Positions 23,448 to 34,243 of a stretch of DNA of 64,000 nt are shown here, piece by piece. This stretch comes from Gymnopilus junonius. Its lineage: Eukaryota; Basidiomycota; Agaricomycetes; Agaricales; Galerinaceae. Below the pieces are notes generated by a model. That model had not been told where the DNA came from. It ran no database searches and saw only the letters and a list, made by a program, of their open reading frames with translations. The position numbers and the translations under genes are program-made. The stretch is taken from assembly GCA_015501075.1 (NCBI GenBank), contig JADNYJ010000107.1:1-64000 (forward strand), given 5' to 3'. How positions within the stretch are numbered: the stretch's first letter is position 1; each line of letters opens with the position of its first letter.

Positions 23448-24165
23448 CAAGTGATAAGGAGGAACGATTCCGGGACTGTGGAAGAGTTCAAAATTTCTGA
23501 CGTTATGTATCTGTAAGGTTGAAGTGAATGAATCATTCAAGAACGGATATGTAGATCTAGGCAGAGGCTTGTGGGAGACGCACGTACATTGGTTTTCGCA
23601 TCACGGTACTTTCTTACCGAACCGACCTGACTCCGTTCCGTTCAGGGCGTACCAAGCAAGTCAATTCATTTGATAACAGGGGAGGGAATCGAAAATTGAG
23701 AGGCCAATGTATAATTCATAATCCAAACCAGAAATACTTAGACACCTTTTGCAACGGCGGTGGTGCCAGCAGCGGTAAGCTGGAGGGTTGTGATGTGATG
23801 AGTGACGCGCGCGTTACCTGCTGTACAGTTCATCGGCTATAGCCGCAGACTCGCGTTGCAAACACTTCTTCCATGTCTCCTCCGGCATTCAAATATTCAT
23901 GTCCTTACTTCTGATTGGAAAACTCTAGGTTTTATGTAATGGGATCCCGGTCCACCCTCTGCCTTTATTAGGCCGGTTTCGACCTGAGGCCAAGCTCACA
24001 TAGCCACGGCTTCTATACCTGTTTGATCTGGGTCTTGTTTACTTTCTGGGTCTCTATGAATTGTCTTTTTATTATATTAGATGAGGAGTTCGAGAGTCTG
24101 GCTGTTCGACGCTTCTTGGCTTAACTAGGACGTGCTGTCGTCGCCTGATCCTCCACTTTTATCTT
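23448..24165. other. Intergenic, nothing recognised
   Basis: No coding signal, repeat or RNA gene that I can support. Confidence 0.35.
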
Positions 24166-24625
24166 ATGAACCACCCCAAAAGATTTACCATCTTGGCCAG
24201 CAGAGAAGGATCTACAGAACAAACTATCGTCTTCCTACGCCGATCAACCACGCTATTATCTGGAAACTATTCCAACTGGGCTCGTTTTCTGAGACGATTC
24301 TTTACGGGAGTCAAATGTTTTTGCGTTTCAATGGGTATCCTGAACGGTCCCATTAGTTCCACCGATGAGACAGTTTCACGGAGCAGGGCCCAAAGAAAGG
24401 GCGTTGATCATGAACATCAGCGAGTGCAAGCGCAATAAGTACCTTTGGTCCAGCATGTATATTGCCTGTCAACCTCAAAACTCAATCGTGAAATTAATGT
24501 GGCTATGCTGCGGGGTACCACCCAGGCTGTTGAAACTTGTAGACGCAAATCAAGTGAGATCAAAAACGCCCGAGTCATTCTTTGCCCCGACCGAGGCGGA
24601 TTCCGCAGGGGTTAAATGTCAGTAA
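24166..24625 (+). pseudogene. Possible copia-type Gag relic
   Basis: Two overlapping frames carry segments reminiscent of the N-terminal Gag (UBN2-like) domain of copia elements: GNYSNWARFLRRFFTGVKCF followed by GILNGPISSTDE, and, after a frame switch, KERALIMNISECKRNKYLWS with NSIVKLM. The order matches Gag, but no integrase, reverse transcriptase or LTR adjoins. The similarity is from memory of the general pattern and is weak. Confidence 0.28.
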
Positions 24626-24833
24626 GAGACATCGACCCTTAAGGAACGAGCGCTTCTGACCTTTTTGAAAATTCGTAGCTGTGAGTACTTTTTATCCTTT
24701 CTATCATCAAGATGAATTATTGGTCGCGAAAGAAGAGACACAGCCTTGGAATTGTTGCTTGCGGGTGACCTCGACGTTTAGTATGGCGTGCGGACCACAT
24801 GAGGATGAATCGTTCGCTAGTGGCGCGACTTGG

Positions 24834-24840
24834 TATAAAA
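24834..24840 (+). promoter_or_regulatory. TATA-like element of the M35 gene
   Basis: TATAAAA about 125 bp upstream of the start codon at 24963, which leaves room for a normal 5' untranslated region. Confidence 0.4.
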
Positions 24841-24962
24841 GCTTGTTCAAGCTGAACTCATTTCTACAAGTCGCTGGACGACCTCTCACTTCGGACGCTC
24901 TTCTCTGGTATTGCTTACGCAGATTACTGCTTCATTCAAAACTTCCGCCTGGAATCTTCACC

Positions 24963-27900
24963 ATGAAATATTTCACATACCTGATTATGCTTTCCGTCGT
25001 CGGAAATTTCGCCTCTGGTGAGTCTCATCACAGTTTTATACCGTTCAAGTCATAGAGAAAACTTCGATTTATGTCTACACTATTCTAGTTACGTTCAGTG
25101 CGCCGATCAAGATTGAGAAGGTCTTTGGGCACGACAATTTCTACAATCAGAACCCGAACCCGTTAACCGACCATCAACCTGCTCATCTAGCTGCAATTCA
25201 GATTGCGACAGATAAAGGTACAGTCTCTATGGCGGTGAAACTGTACATTAATTAATCGCAATATATTCCCGGCGCAACCGCAACTTTTAGACCAATTTCC
25301 CTGTAAATTAAGCTATATTGACCCTATTCCATGAATTATGCTCGAGCAGAGATATTTTGCGCTCAAGCTCAATTTTTGAGGTGAAAGCGCAATCCTGAGC
25401 TAAGCTACTTTTAAGGAGCGACCTCGGAATCCAGTTCAGCAAGTTTAATTGTATAGCGCAACATCCGATCATGCAGCTACTTTTAATTGCGCAGCTACTT
25501 TTTGAAGAGCTATCTTACAATTGCCTTCGGAGCGCATTTCCCAAGGGCAGCGGAGCACATTCTCACCCGGTCCAGGATAACCGAGTTAGCCGGTATGCCG
25601 GATAGCCGGCCTTCCAAATTGGGAAGCTGCTGGTCATTCACCTTCAAAGATCATCGATTTAAACATAGAGGGGTCTTTTACTAAGCTCCAAAACTATGAT
25701 AATTAAATTCTATACATCAATAGCTTTCGAATGAGACCAATATCTCGATCGTCGGTGCTCTGGTTGCTGAGTAATCGCGTCTCTCGTATATGAGCAGAGG
25801 CTTGCAGATCCTGTGATTGCAGTCACATGCCGCATAACATTGGCTTGACATCTACTTCAGTCTTCAATGTAAATCGATTCTATTCAAGGTTTCTATCTAC
25901 GGGTACTAATGTAACTACTGACTATCTAATTAGCTATTGACCGTCTGGTCTGTGTGACTGTGTCTATCGGATGCCGCTCCATTGGTCCTTGATAACAAGG
26001 GCCACAAAGACACATATAAATAAATGCCATATAAAGTATGGAGGAGGAGGGTTCGAGATTATGATGCGAATTGCAAATGACTGGACTCGATCGGGATGCA
26101 GGAAGGGGAGGGTAAATAAAACTACGAAGTGAAATAAGATAATAGACTAAATTAGTCTAGTCAAGCTTGGATTATGATCTTGATTAAAGGGGATTAAAGG
26201 GGGAAAGTTCCGATGCGATGAGTGCGATGAGAAGATAGTAAAATGAGTGATAGTAAAATGATTCAAAGAGGAGGAATGCCCAATAACATGGGGTGAAACG
26301 AAGAAACCCATAAGAGGATGATTATGCTACATGTTGTTGAATGGTTAAATAAGGAAGATGCAGAGAGGTCCAATGCGATGCGATGATATGTGGAGAGGAA
26401 GGAGAATGTGACGTTGTCCAGAGCATGAGGAGAAACATGAAGGTCATAAGATGAGTTATTAAAATAAAAACGGGAGGGTAGAAAGAAAAATGAAATGACT
26501 AGCAAGCAAAGTGACGCGAATGCGAATGGTGGTTTCATGGAAGCGGAGAAGTGGAAGTAAAAGAATTACTGACAAGTGACGAAAGCTAAGGATCAAGTTG
26601 GGACGGTCCAAGTCTTAGAACTTCCATGGATCGCACTTGAGCTCTGGAGCTTTTGCAAAGCCTCGTTTCGGAGATGACATGACTTCAGGAGATTGATGAT
26701 GATCAATATGATCAAAGCGAATGGGAGTGACCGGGAGTACAGATGATCCTGCAGCAATGGGGGTCATAGCTTGACGCCGTCGACGATCAGCAGAGAAAGG
26801 TGACACATAACCTTTTTCCCACCAATGCTTGATCCCGGCCTCTGCGTTGTAGTCAAACCGAGTTGCTGTGCTTCGAGGAGAGAAAGAGGGAGATGATGAT
26901 AGGTGAAGCGGGCTTTCCAGAACTAGATAGGCGATCATGAATATAAGCAACTTTTATCGGGAGATAACATACCTTTTGCTCCTTTTCTGACGATGACTTG
27001 GGCCTTCCGTAGTAGTATTCTCATTTTCTTTCTCTTGGACGGATGGTGAAGGGCTGCGAGCACGCTTTCTAGATGTCTTGGACTGAGTCAAGTACATCGT
27101 TTGTGTTGGTGTGGTTGGTTCATCCTTCACATCATCTTCTTCCTTTTCTGTCGAGCTCTCAGATTCAGAACTATCACTACCGTCATCTTTGTTATCGTCA
27201 GATTCTATTTCACGTCGTTTGCCTTTGCCTTTCCCCTTGTCCTGTTTAACCTCGTACTCTGACGCGTAGGGGTCTTCGAGAGCAGCTTCCCAGTCGAGGT
27301 AGATGGCAGGAGGGATGCAGTGTTTGATCGCTTTGAAGCGAACATGAGTCTATATACTCCTGAGTTTGTAAAGGAGACTTACCAATAATCACATGGTGAG
27401 CTGAGTATTTCCTACCCGGAGTTCCTCTCGCTTCAAGGAGATTCTTGCCAGAGCAAGTCTCAGAGCCAATCATAACAACAGAAAGCGTGTTATAACGCTT
27501 TCTAAGCAACACCCAGTGCACACCGGAATCTGGAGCACCCAAATCGAACATCTAACCATTGAAAGAGCGAGGGAAAACGTTCTCGCATCCAGCTATCGAT
27601 GTCGTGTTCAGTCCAGTCAATCTGAATGACCAGATCGCTCATCGGGCTTCCTTTAACCATCAGACCATTCTTCTGAAACGTGTCAAGGTCTGGGCCTGGC
27701 AGATCTCGCATTACCTCACAGATGAGTTTTGTCGATTTCCGAAGGTTTATCTTTATCGGTTTCGATGTTTCTTCGGACTTGCGAATGCAGTCCACCAGAT
27801 TTTGCAGAAATCGTTCATAATCGTCGTACAGGTTAACATAACTGCCTAGGAGTCCCTCCAGAGATGCGCTCCAGGTTGGCTTGGTTGAGCTTACAGTCAG

Positions 27901-30009
27901 AACACAGTCTTTTAGAAACAAACATCAGAAAAACTCACATGAAACATAAGATCATGGGTATTGAAAGAAATAAAGTAGTCTTCGAACTCCCAATGCGAGA
28001 CCAACATGAAAGCCTCGGTCCTTTTTTCAGAATAGCATTGATTATTGATGAATATAGGAAGTAAATAGTGCAAAGCTCACCCTCTTGCTGACACACATGA
28101 TGGAATTGTTCCAGACCTCCTTGGTGTAGAACTGAATCGAGGTGTGGAGTAGGTACGCTACCTGTACACAATTTGAATGAGCCTGACCTTAAATACAGTT
28201 AATATGCATATGTACCTTTAGGTAATAGCCTGTAAAATCCAAGATGATGGACCTATTCCCTCTGTGGGCACCAATGAGAACCAGATCCTCGAGGACATTG
28301 CGTATAAGACTCGTCGTCCTTCGGTATAAAGTCGGCAGGATAGAGTTCAGTCTGGGTTGAACATGTGCCTCTAACAAGACCATACTCAGGTCTCAAGGCA
28401 ATGACATGCCCATCGGCTGCATCACAAGGTTCTTCCTCAGCTTTTCGACGCGTCGGCATAGAGGCCCAGCAAGCTTCAGGCTCCAGTTCGTTGAAGGTGT
28501 CGGTGAATTGAACGTAAGACGTTTCCTCTTCACGGTGCTCGGGCATTTCAGATACCAGAAAGATAAGAATAGGCCCAGTGCGTCAAGAATAGTCCCAGTG
28601 AGAACGAGAAAGTGCAAGATTAGAGAGACAATTCGCGTCGCATGTCCAATTTCGTTCATTGATTGCTGTCGCGCGTAGCACGTGACTGCGATCACAGGAT
28701 CTGCAAGCCTCTGCTCATATACGAAAGACGCGATTACTCAACAACCAGAGCACCGACGATCGAGATATTGGTCTCATTCGAAAGCTATTGATGTATAGAA
28801 TTTAATTATCATAGTTTTGGAGCTTAGTAAAAGACCCCTCTATGTTTAAATCGATGATCTTTGAAGGTGAATGACCAGCAGCTTCCCAATTTGGAAGGCC
28901 GGCTATCCGGCATACCGGCTAACTCGGTTATCCTGGACCGGGTGAGAATGTGCTCCGCTGCCCTTGGGAAATGCGCTCCGAAGGCAACTGTAAAGTAGCT
29001 CTTCAAAAAGTAGCTGCGCAATTAAAAGTAGCTCCTCAATTAAAAGTAGCTGCGTGATTAAATGTTGCTCTACACAATTAAATTTGCTGAGCTGAATTCC
29101 GAGGGCGCTGCTCAAAGGTAGCTTAGCTCACAATTGTGCTTTGGCCTGAAAATTTGAGCTTGAGCACGAAATATCTTTGCTCCAAGCAAAATTCATGGAT
29201 TAGGGTCAATGTAGCTTAATTTACAGGAAAAGTAGTCTAAAAGTTGCGGTTGCGCGGGAAAAATGTTGCGATTAATTATTGTACAGTTTCACCGCCATAC
29301 AGTCTCACCTTTCTTCAGAGTTCCAAGACCGGCACCTCATTTCGATGTTACCAACTTTAGCGCATGAGCAAGTCATGAATATGAAAAATATGCTTGACCA
29401 TGAAGTTGATCACCCACAATTACATGACCACCTCGTGAACGCCTTTGGTCCGAATTATAACAAGGCTGAGATCAAGAAGACCGTGGATAGGCTCGCAGGT
29501 GGTGCATTTGACATTGGAAGCACCAATGCACCGAATACAGGAGAGTATGCTGGTGTAGCTGCTAAAACCAGCTCTAATGCGCGGACGGCACGAGTGGGGA
29601 TTACGGAGGCATTCCATAAGTTGACACCCGAGGCTCAGGCTGGAGCGTTATTGCATGAAGCATCGCATGCGATTGCACTGACGAAAGATTACTTCGGTCC
29701 TGATGCACATAATCACATTGATTCCTTGAAGAGTGAAAATGGGAAGACTGAGGGGACCAAGTCTGGCTGTAAGTTTTAGCATTTTAAGGCAGCCAACATT
29801 TATTTTGACTTTTTCTGATAGATGCTCATACCGATTTGGACCATCTCAAGCAACATGCTTCTGATGTAATGCACAAGAACGCCGATTCCTACAGAGTCTT
29901 TGGTCATACCGCTACTCACGGGCTCGCTAAGCCTCTTCCTCCTATTGAAGTTAAACCGCAACATCCGTGTCATTCAAAATCTGATGGAAAGGATTGTTCC
30001 CTTCAATAA
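24963..30009 (+). CDS. Secreted M35-like (aspzincin) metalloprotease, split by a transposon in intron 2
   Basis: Extracellular zinc protease of the lysine-specific metallo-endopeptidase type. Four exons: 24963-25017, 25089-25217, 29319-29768 and 29822-30009, total 822 nt, giving 273 residues in one open frame. Exon 1 encodes a signal peptide (MKYFTYLIMLSVVGNFA). Exon 3 holds the zinc motif HEASH at residues 174-178 and the third-ligand Asp in LTKDYFG at about 185; exon 4 has the family motif NADSYRVFG. Several Cys lie near the C-terminus. Introns 1 and 3 are ordinary (71 and 53 nt). Intron 2 is 4.1 kb because a complete TIR transposon sits in it; donor GTACAG and acceptor TTCTTCAG flank the element. 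The frame survives, so function depends on whether the long intron is spliced out. The motif order follows aspzincins, but the HEASH version is unusual. Confidence 0.78.
25228..25830 (+). repeat. Left terminal inverted repeat with subterminal motif array
   Basis: Pairs with 28678-29299 at high but imperfect identity, including single-base differences and small indels. It contains repeated GCAGCTACTTTT-type motifs at about 25400-25505. A 65-codon open frame lies in both arms and is a by-product of the repeat, not a gene. Confidence 0.9.
26615..28546 (-). CDS. Gene carried inside the TIR element, unknown function
   Basis: Multi-exon minus-strand gene filling most of the element. Order on the minus strand: MPEHREEETSYVQFTDTF..., ADGHVIALRPEYGLVRGT, LEDLVLIGAHRGNRSIILDF, VAYLLHTSIQFYTKEVWNN, AFMLVSHWEFEDYFISFN, SASLEGLLGSYVNLYDDYER, LPGPDLDTFQKNGLMVKGSP, DWTEHDIDSWMRERFPSLFQ, SGVHWVLLRKRYNTLSVVMI, then a Lys-rich, Ser/Asp-rich segment with KGKGKGKRR (nuclear localisation-like) and a final exon ending ELKCDPWKF, stop at 26615. 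Several joins (near 28320, 28020 and 27560) need a one-base adjustment or an intron I cannot place. I do not recognise a transposase catalytic motif; it may be the element's own unconventional protein or captured host cargo. Confidence 0.5.
28678..29299 (-). repeat. Right terminal inverted repeat with subterminal motif array
   Basis: Inverted copy of 25228-25830. At about 28993-29060 it carries several AAAAGTAGCT-type units in a row, possible transposase binding sites. The junction with host DNA is the intron remnant that ends in the TTCTTCAG acceptor. Confidence 0.9.
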
Positions 30010-31377
30010 AGTAGTATATAACAGATTGTCTCCATCTTTAGAGTCACCTTGATTTATACTGCTATTTTGAGCCAGGTTGTAACTGAGGATTCGAAAGTAT
30101 TATATTGCCAAGCCTTGTTAATGTTTTATGCTTCCATCCTTTAGCTTATTTAGGTCTTGATTACCGTCTTCAGGGTCTATTCTACCATATATTTTGGTGG
30201 CAGCCTTGTGTCCTTCAGGTGCCCAATAAATCCTTCTTCCGAATATTCCATCTCCCAAGGTCCAAACATACGCAAAAAATTACTGTCGCTACATTTGAAC
30301 CTTCGCATTAACTCCTTGGACGGAATGGAGCAACTGCGGCACGATATAGCATATTCACGTAGCCCAGTGTTCCGGTTGAAGTAAGGGAAGAGTGTCGTCA
30401 CCTCTCGAGCTGCTCCAAAGCGGCTTGGACTTAATCCTTTTTCATTTCGCCCATGAGGACCTTGAAGAGAAATGTCCCTCTATACCATGGCATTACCTGT
30501 GTCACCCTTTCGCAGACTTCTTGATAAGAAGCTATAATCGAGGTCTGGGTTCTTGGTCAATTTCGGGGTTTCCTTTCGAAATGGAGAACAAAAAGGGAAC
30601 AGATTCAAACACGTTTTTCGAAAGCACCTGCCCATACCGAGAAATCACTTCTGGTTTTGTGATTGTCGCCAATTGCTTGTCTGATTCGAAACATCGAAAA
30701 GCGAAAGCAGTGCTTGCATTGCGGGAGATATAGGTATGACCCAACATCCCACAAATACTACAAGCGCTAGTGCAGAGGACGTTCCTGACTTGTTCTGCTG
30801 AAAAAAGACAAGCAGCTCCTGTCTTTGAAAAGACAAGAAGGAATTTTGGTACATGTTTCAGCAGAGGGCATAGACAGGGCAGTTGTACAGCATGAAGCGA
30901 CAGCGATGGTTGAGGCACCGAAAGATAGACAATGATTCAAGAACAGAGAGGTGGAATACGAGGGATAGAAGTTCAATTGGGAGCATGTCTAGGTATCCCG
31001 AAGACGACTACATCGAACAGAGTCCTTAGATTTCAACAGTACAGGTGGTAAAAGTTCAAGATATGATGTCTTTCTTCTTTACATAAGATAGCTCTTTTAT
31101 AATTTCTCTACGCTTCTATATTGTGTGATTTTAAATCGGTCGACAGAGAGCATTTTCTAGTATTATGTGGTGGCATGAGGTGAGCGAAGTACGCGTCCTG
31201 CGTCCTTGCGACTTTGGGTAGCAGAGTAGACAATGAAAGCAAAGTGACATGTCGCGCAGTGGGGTTGCGCCGTCGGTTACTGGCCATGTTGGCTTCGGGT
31301 TCTAGATATAATAAAGGCAAACATGAAAGTTCCGGACCAGAGTTCCGGCCCGATCCAACATTCGCCGAATCGCAACC
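30010..31377. other. Intergenic with unassigned minus-strand exon-like segments
   Basis: Minus-strand frames at 30177-30401 and 30532-30918 read as possible exons (for example ITKPEVISRYGQVLSKNVFE), but no family or consistent splice path was found. The first 100 bp are the 3' flank of the M35 gene. Confidence 0.28.
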
Positions 31378-33518
31378 ATGTCGTCCCGCCCATCCAAGAA
31401 ACGGCGTACTCATGCTTCCTCTTCCCAAAACATCCATAGGCGCGCCCAAGGCTGCTCTCGACTCTGCTTCTGCTTTACGCGGCGCTGACGAGCCTAATAC
31501 GTTTGCTTCCTCGACTCGACGTTTACCAGCACAAAACCGTGTTCCTACGCTGGTTGCGCTATGTCACAGGGCCTTTGCTATGAATTTCATCAAGCTTCGA
31601 GATAATGAAGCTCTATGGAATGCAAGAATCGATAAACACTTCGAAGATTACCGGATGAGATGATTCCCGAAGTTGTTTGCGGTTTTGAGAAAGGAGCGAG
31701 GCGGATATTTGAAGCATGCCTTCATCATCACGGTGTGTACGCCTCCAGCTGCTGATTCCCATGTTTTCAATGACTCAATGGATGCAGTACTTTTACAGGG
31801 GGTCCAGCATTATTCTTCCATGCTCCTCTTTACCTGGCGTTAAAGTGGACACGCTTCGCGAATCACGGCGCTGAACAAGAGCATCCAGGAACTAGAAATT
31901 CTGGGTTCGAAAACATCAAGGACAACGTCTTTGCTACTGCACTAGCCAATGCCAAGCAGCTACGAAAGATAGTCCTGAGGTATTTCTGATAGCAATTTTT
32001 GATCATCCTTCCATTGATATCACCGTTGAAGAGGTTGCACGAACGTCAGTGCTCTCACTATGCGGCTTTAGCAGAGCATTGCCCGATCTTAGGACTGTCA
32101 ATGTTAACTATACCTCGGCACCACCAGCTGGGTGGCTTCTTTACTTGCAGCATGCCCGAACATGGAAGTGCTGAAAGTGGCGGGGATTCAAAGCTGGGTT
32201 CGTCTGCAGTCGGTCATTTCTTGTCTTTCAGAAAAATGACTCTTGTTCATAGACGGATGCTACATTCCAGAAATTTGTAGCCGTTTTCAGGATCAGCCAA
32301 ATTTCTGTCTTCCAAACTTGCACACCCTCAAACTCGCTCATCTTGCTCTCTCTGACGCGGCTCTTGCTTCATTGCCGTCATTACCCACACTGTGCCCCGA
32401 GCTCAGGCGTCTTGATCTATCATTCACTTTGGTCAAGAACGTCCCATTCCTTCTCCCTCTCCGTCTTCTTCACCTCAACCTCAAACCCGAGCCAACGCGC
32501 CCTCACTAAAGTTGGAAAAACTGAACCTCACTTCAACATCAATCACACCCGCGGCACTTGAGGAGCTCCTCAAGCTCTGTATGAGTTGAAAATCTTATCC
32601 ATTGGCGCTCTGGGGTCCGGCTCGAGAGGGAAGGGTTGCCAGCGCCAGCGCGAATGGTGTTGGATTAACGATGGACGACGCTGTTCTGGATTCCATAACC
32701 AAAGTTCTTTCCGGAGAGATGGACGACGAGGACGCATCTTCTGTGATGGAGGGGATGTGACTAAGTCGCGTCGACTTCCATTGGAAGACCTGTCGCTGGT
32801 AGGCAACTTGAAGCTTGGACTGACACCGCGGCATGATCAGAATGGCATGACCTCCCTTGCGCGATTCATCACTCGCATAGGGAGGTCTTGTAAAGTACGT
32901 CCTTTTCGTACTCCTTATTCCATACATTTAATCAACCAAATTCTTACACATCTCCAGCGCATCAACCTCTCTAACCTCGTCCACCTTCAATCTTCCGACC
33001 TAGTAGGCCTCATGCCTCCTTCCGCAGACCAAGCGATGGAAGAAGGAGATGGTGATGATACTACAGCCTCAAATCTCGAGATCCTCCTGCTGAATAACAC
33101 CCCGATCGACTCCTCAGCGGCGGTGTACATATCTACTTGTCGTAAACTGGAAACGTTGGGCTTGGCTGGAACGAGGATAGACGGTGAGTAATATTTCCAT
33201 TTCGTCTTTTCGCCTTATTTGCGCTCCAGGCCCTTTTCTTCTTGATTTCGCTGTTTGTTTCCACAGATCGCTGATAATTTTTCTGTCAAGTAGAAGACGG
33301 ATTATTCACTATTCTCGATGCCTGTTCTAATCTCGTCAATCTAGACTTGACGAGCTGTAGGAGTGTTAAAGTCGTTGATAGGAGACGGTTCTTTGAGGTG
33401 TGCTTGTGTTCTTTTTTTCTTTCATGTTTTAGATGACTCGCTTTGCTGATTCAGTCGTTTTCTGTACTGTACTTTACAGGTCTGGGAAGACAGGAGGCGG
33501 ACTGGGAATGATGGTTGA
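31378..33518 (+). pseudogene. Decayed LRR protein gene
   Basis: An LRR-containing, probably nuclear protein whose frame is broken repeatedly. From ATG 31378 a basic N-terminus (MSSRPSKKRR) leads, after a shift, to ALRGADEPNTF and VPTLVALCHRAFAMNFIKL. An in-frame TGA at 31661-31663 precedes PKLFAVLRKERGGYLKHAFI. LRR segments follow in alternating frames: QELEIL, NVFATALANAKQLRKIVL, LPNLHTLKLAHLALSDAALA, LKLEKLNLTSTSITPAAL, NLEILLLNNTPIDSSAAVY, LETLGLAGTRID and NLVNLDLTSCRSV. The last exon ends FFEVWEDRRRTG at 33518. Most switches near 31855, 31902, 32750 and elsewhere behave like one-base losses. Whether this is a true pseudogene or poor consensus cannot be told here. Confidence 0.62.
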
Positions 33519-34243
33519 ATGGAATGGTGTAGGTCAAGGCTGCTTCTCGCCTTCCGTTATTCATCGCGATAGGATTGTATACCGAGTTCATTTCGGACTG
33601 GTAAGAAGTACTGTTCGTCTTAGTGTCTCTTATTTTCTCAGCTGCCATGGCGGTTCGAGTATAACTTATTGGTTCTTTCTTGATCTTGTATTTTATATTT
33701 TCAGCAGAAGACTGGATATATTTCTGCACGGAGCCAGTCGGGAAATTTTTGAGAACTGTGGCAGATGCTTTCCCTGGGTCAAAAAGAACGCGGTCTATAG
33801 TCGATCTATGGCACGCCGCAGACAAGTTGCGTATATTTTCGAGTGATTCAGTGACAGGGTCCTAAGGGAATTTCCATGAGGGAGAAGGCTTACGATGCGT
33901 TACATACGCGTGAACGGTATGATGGAGGACCGTAGGGCGCGACGCGCCTGTCAGTGGCAACCGAGAGGACGAACGTTAGGGTTGGTCGAAATTCAATTCA
34001 CGTAACCAAAGTTGGAGGCCTCGGCCAAAATAGTGTGAGACGCGCGGTACGGGGGTTTAATTTAAACTCAGACATTCCGACCTAACCTCTTTCTCCCTTT
34101 CCCCGCTTATCAAATCTTTTGCTCACTCTATGTCTGGGAACGTTCCCGGCAACCCGAACAGCGAGTCTGACATCTGTATCTTTTTTACATTTTGTTTGCT
34201 CTTCGTCTGTATTAATATACTCGTATTCTTTACTTAGTGGACA
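33519..34243. other. Intergenic / protease promoter region
   Basis: Open frames on both strands at 33430-33865 overlap each other and show no motif. Nothing is called. Confidence 0.35.

Larger units (their letters stand above)
25228..29299. mobile_element. DNA transposon with ~600-bp TIRs, inserted in the M35 intron
   Basis: The element begins TATGGCGGTGAAACTGTACA and ends with the inverted form. Terminal inverted repeats span 25228-25830 and about 28678-29299. A target duplication CAGTCTC flanks it (25221-25227 and 29300-29306); read as ACAGTCTC it is 8 bp (25220-25227 and 29299-29306, with the element ending at 29298). The 2.85-kb interior carries one multi-exon minus-strand gene and no transposase motif that I recognise. 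A 7-8-bp duplication would fit hAT, P or related superfamilies, and long TIRs recall Mutator-like elements; the class is undetermined. Confidence 0.88.

Noticed and set aside
25487..25684. 65-codon frame also present at 28824-29021
   Set aside because: Lies in the terminal inverted repeats and appears twice only because the arms are copies.
25228..29299. Assignment of the long-TIR element to a named superfamily
   Set aside because: The 7/8-bp duplication and TATGGCGG ends do not single out one superfamily, and no catalytic transposase motif was found in the interior.
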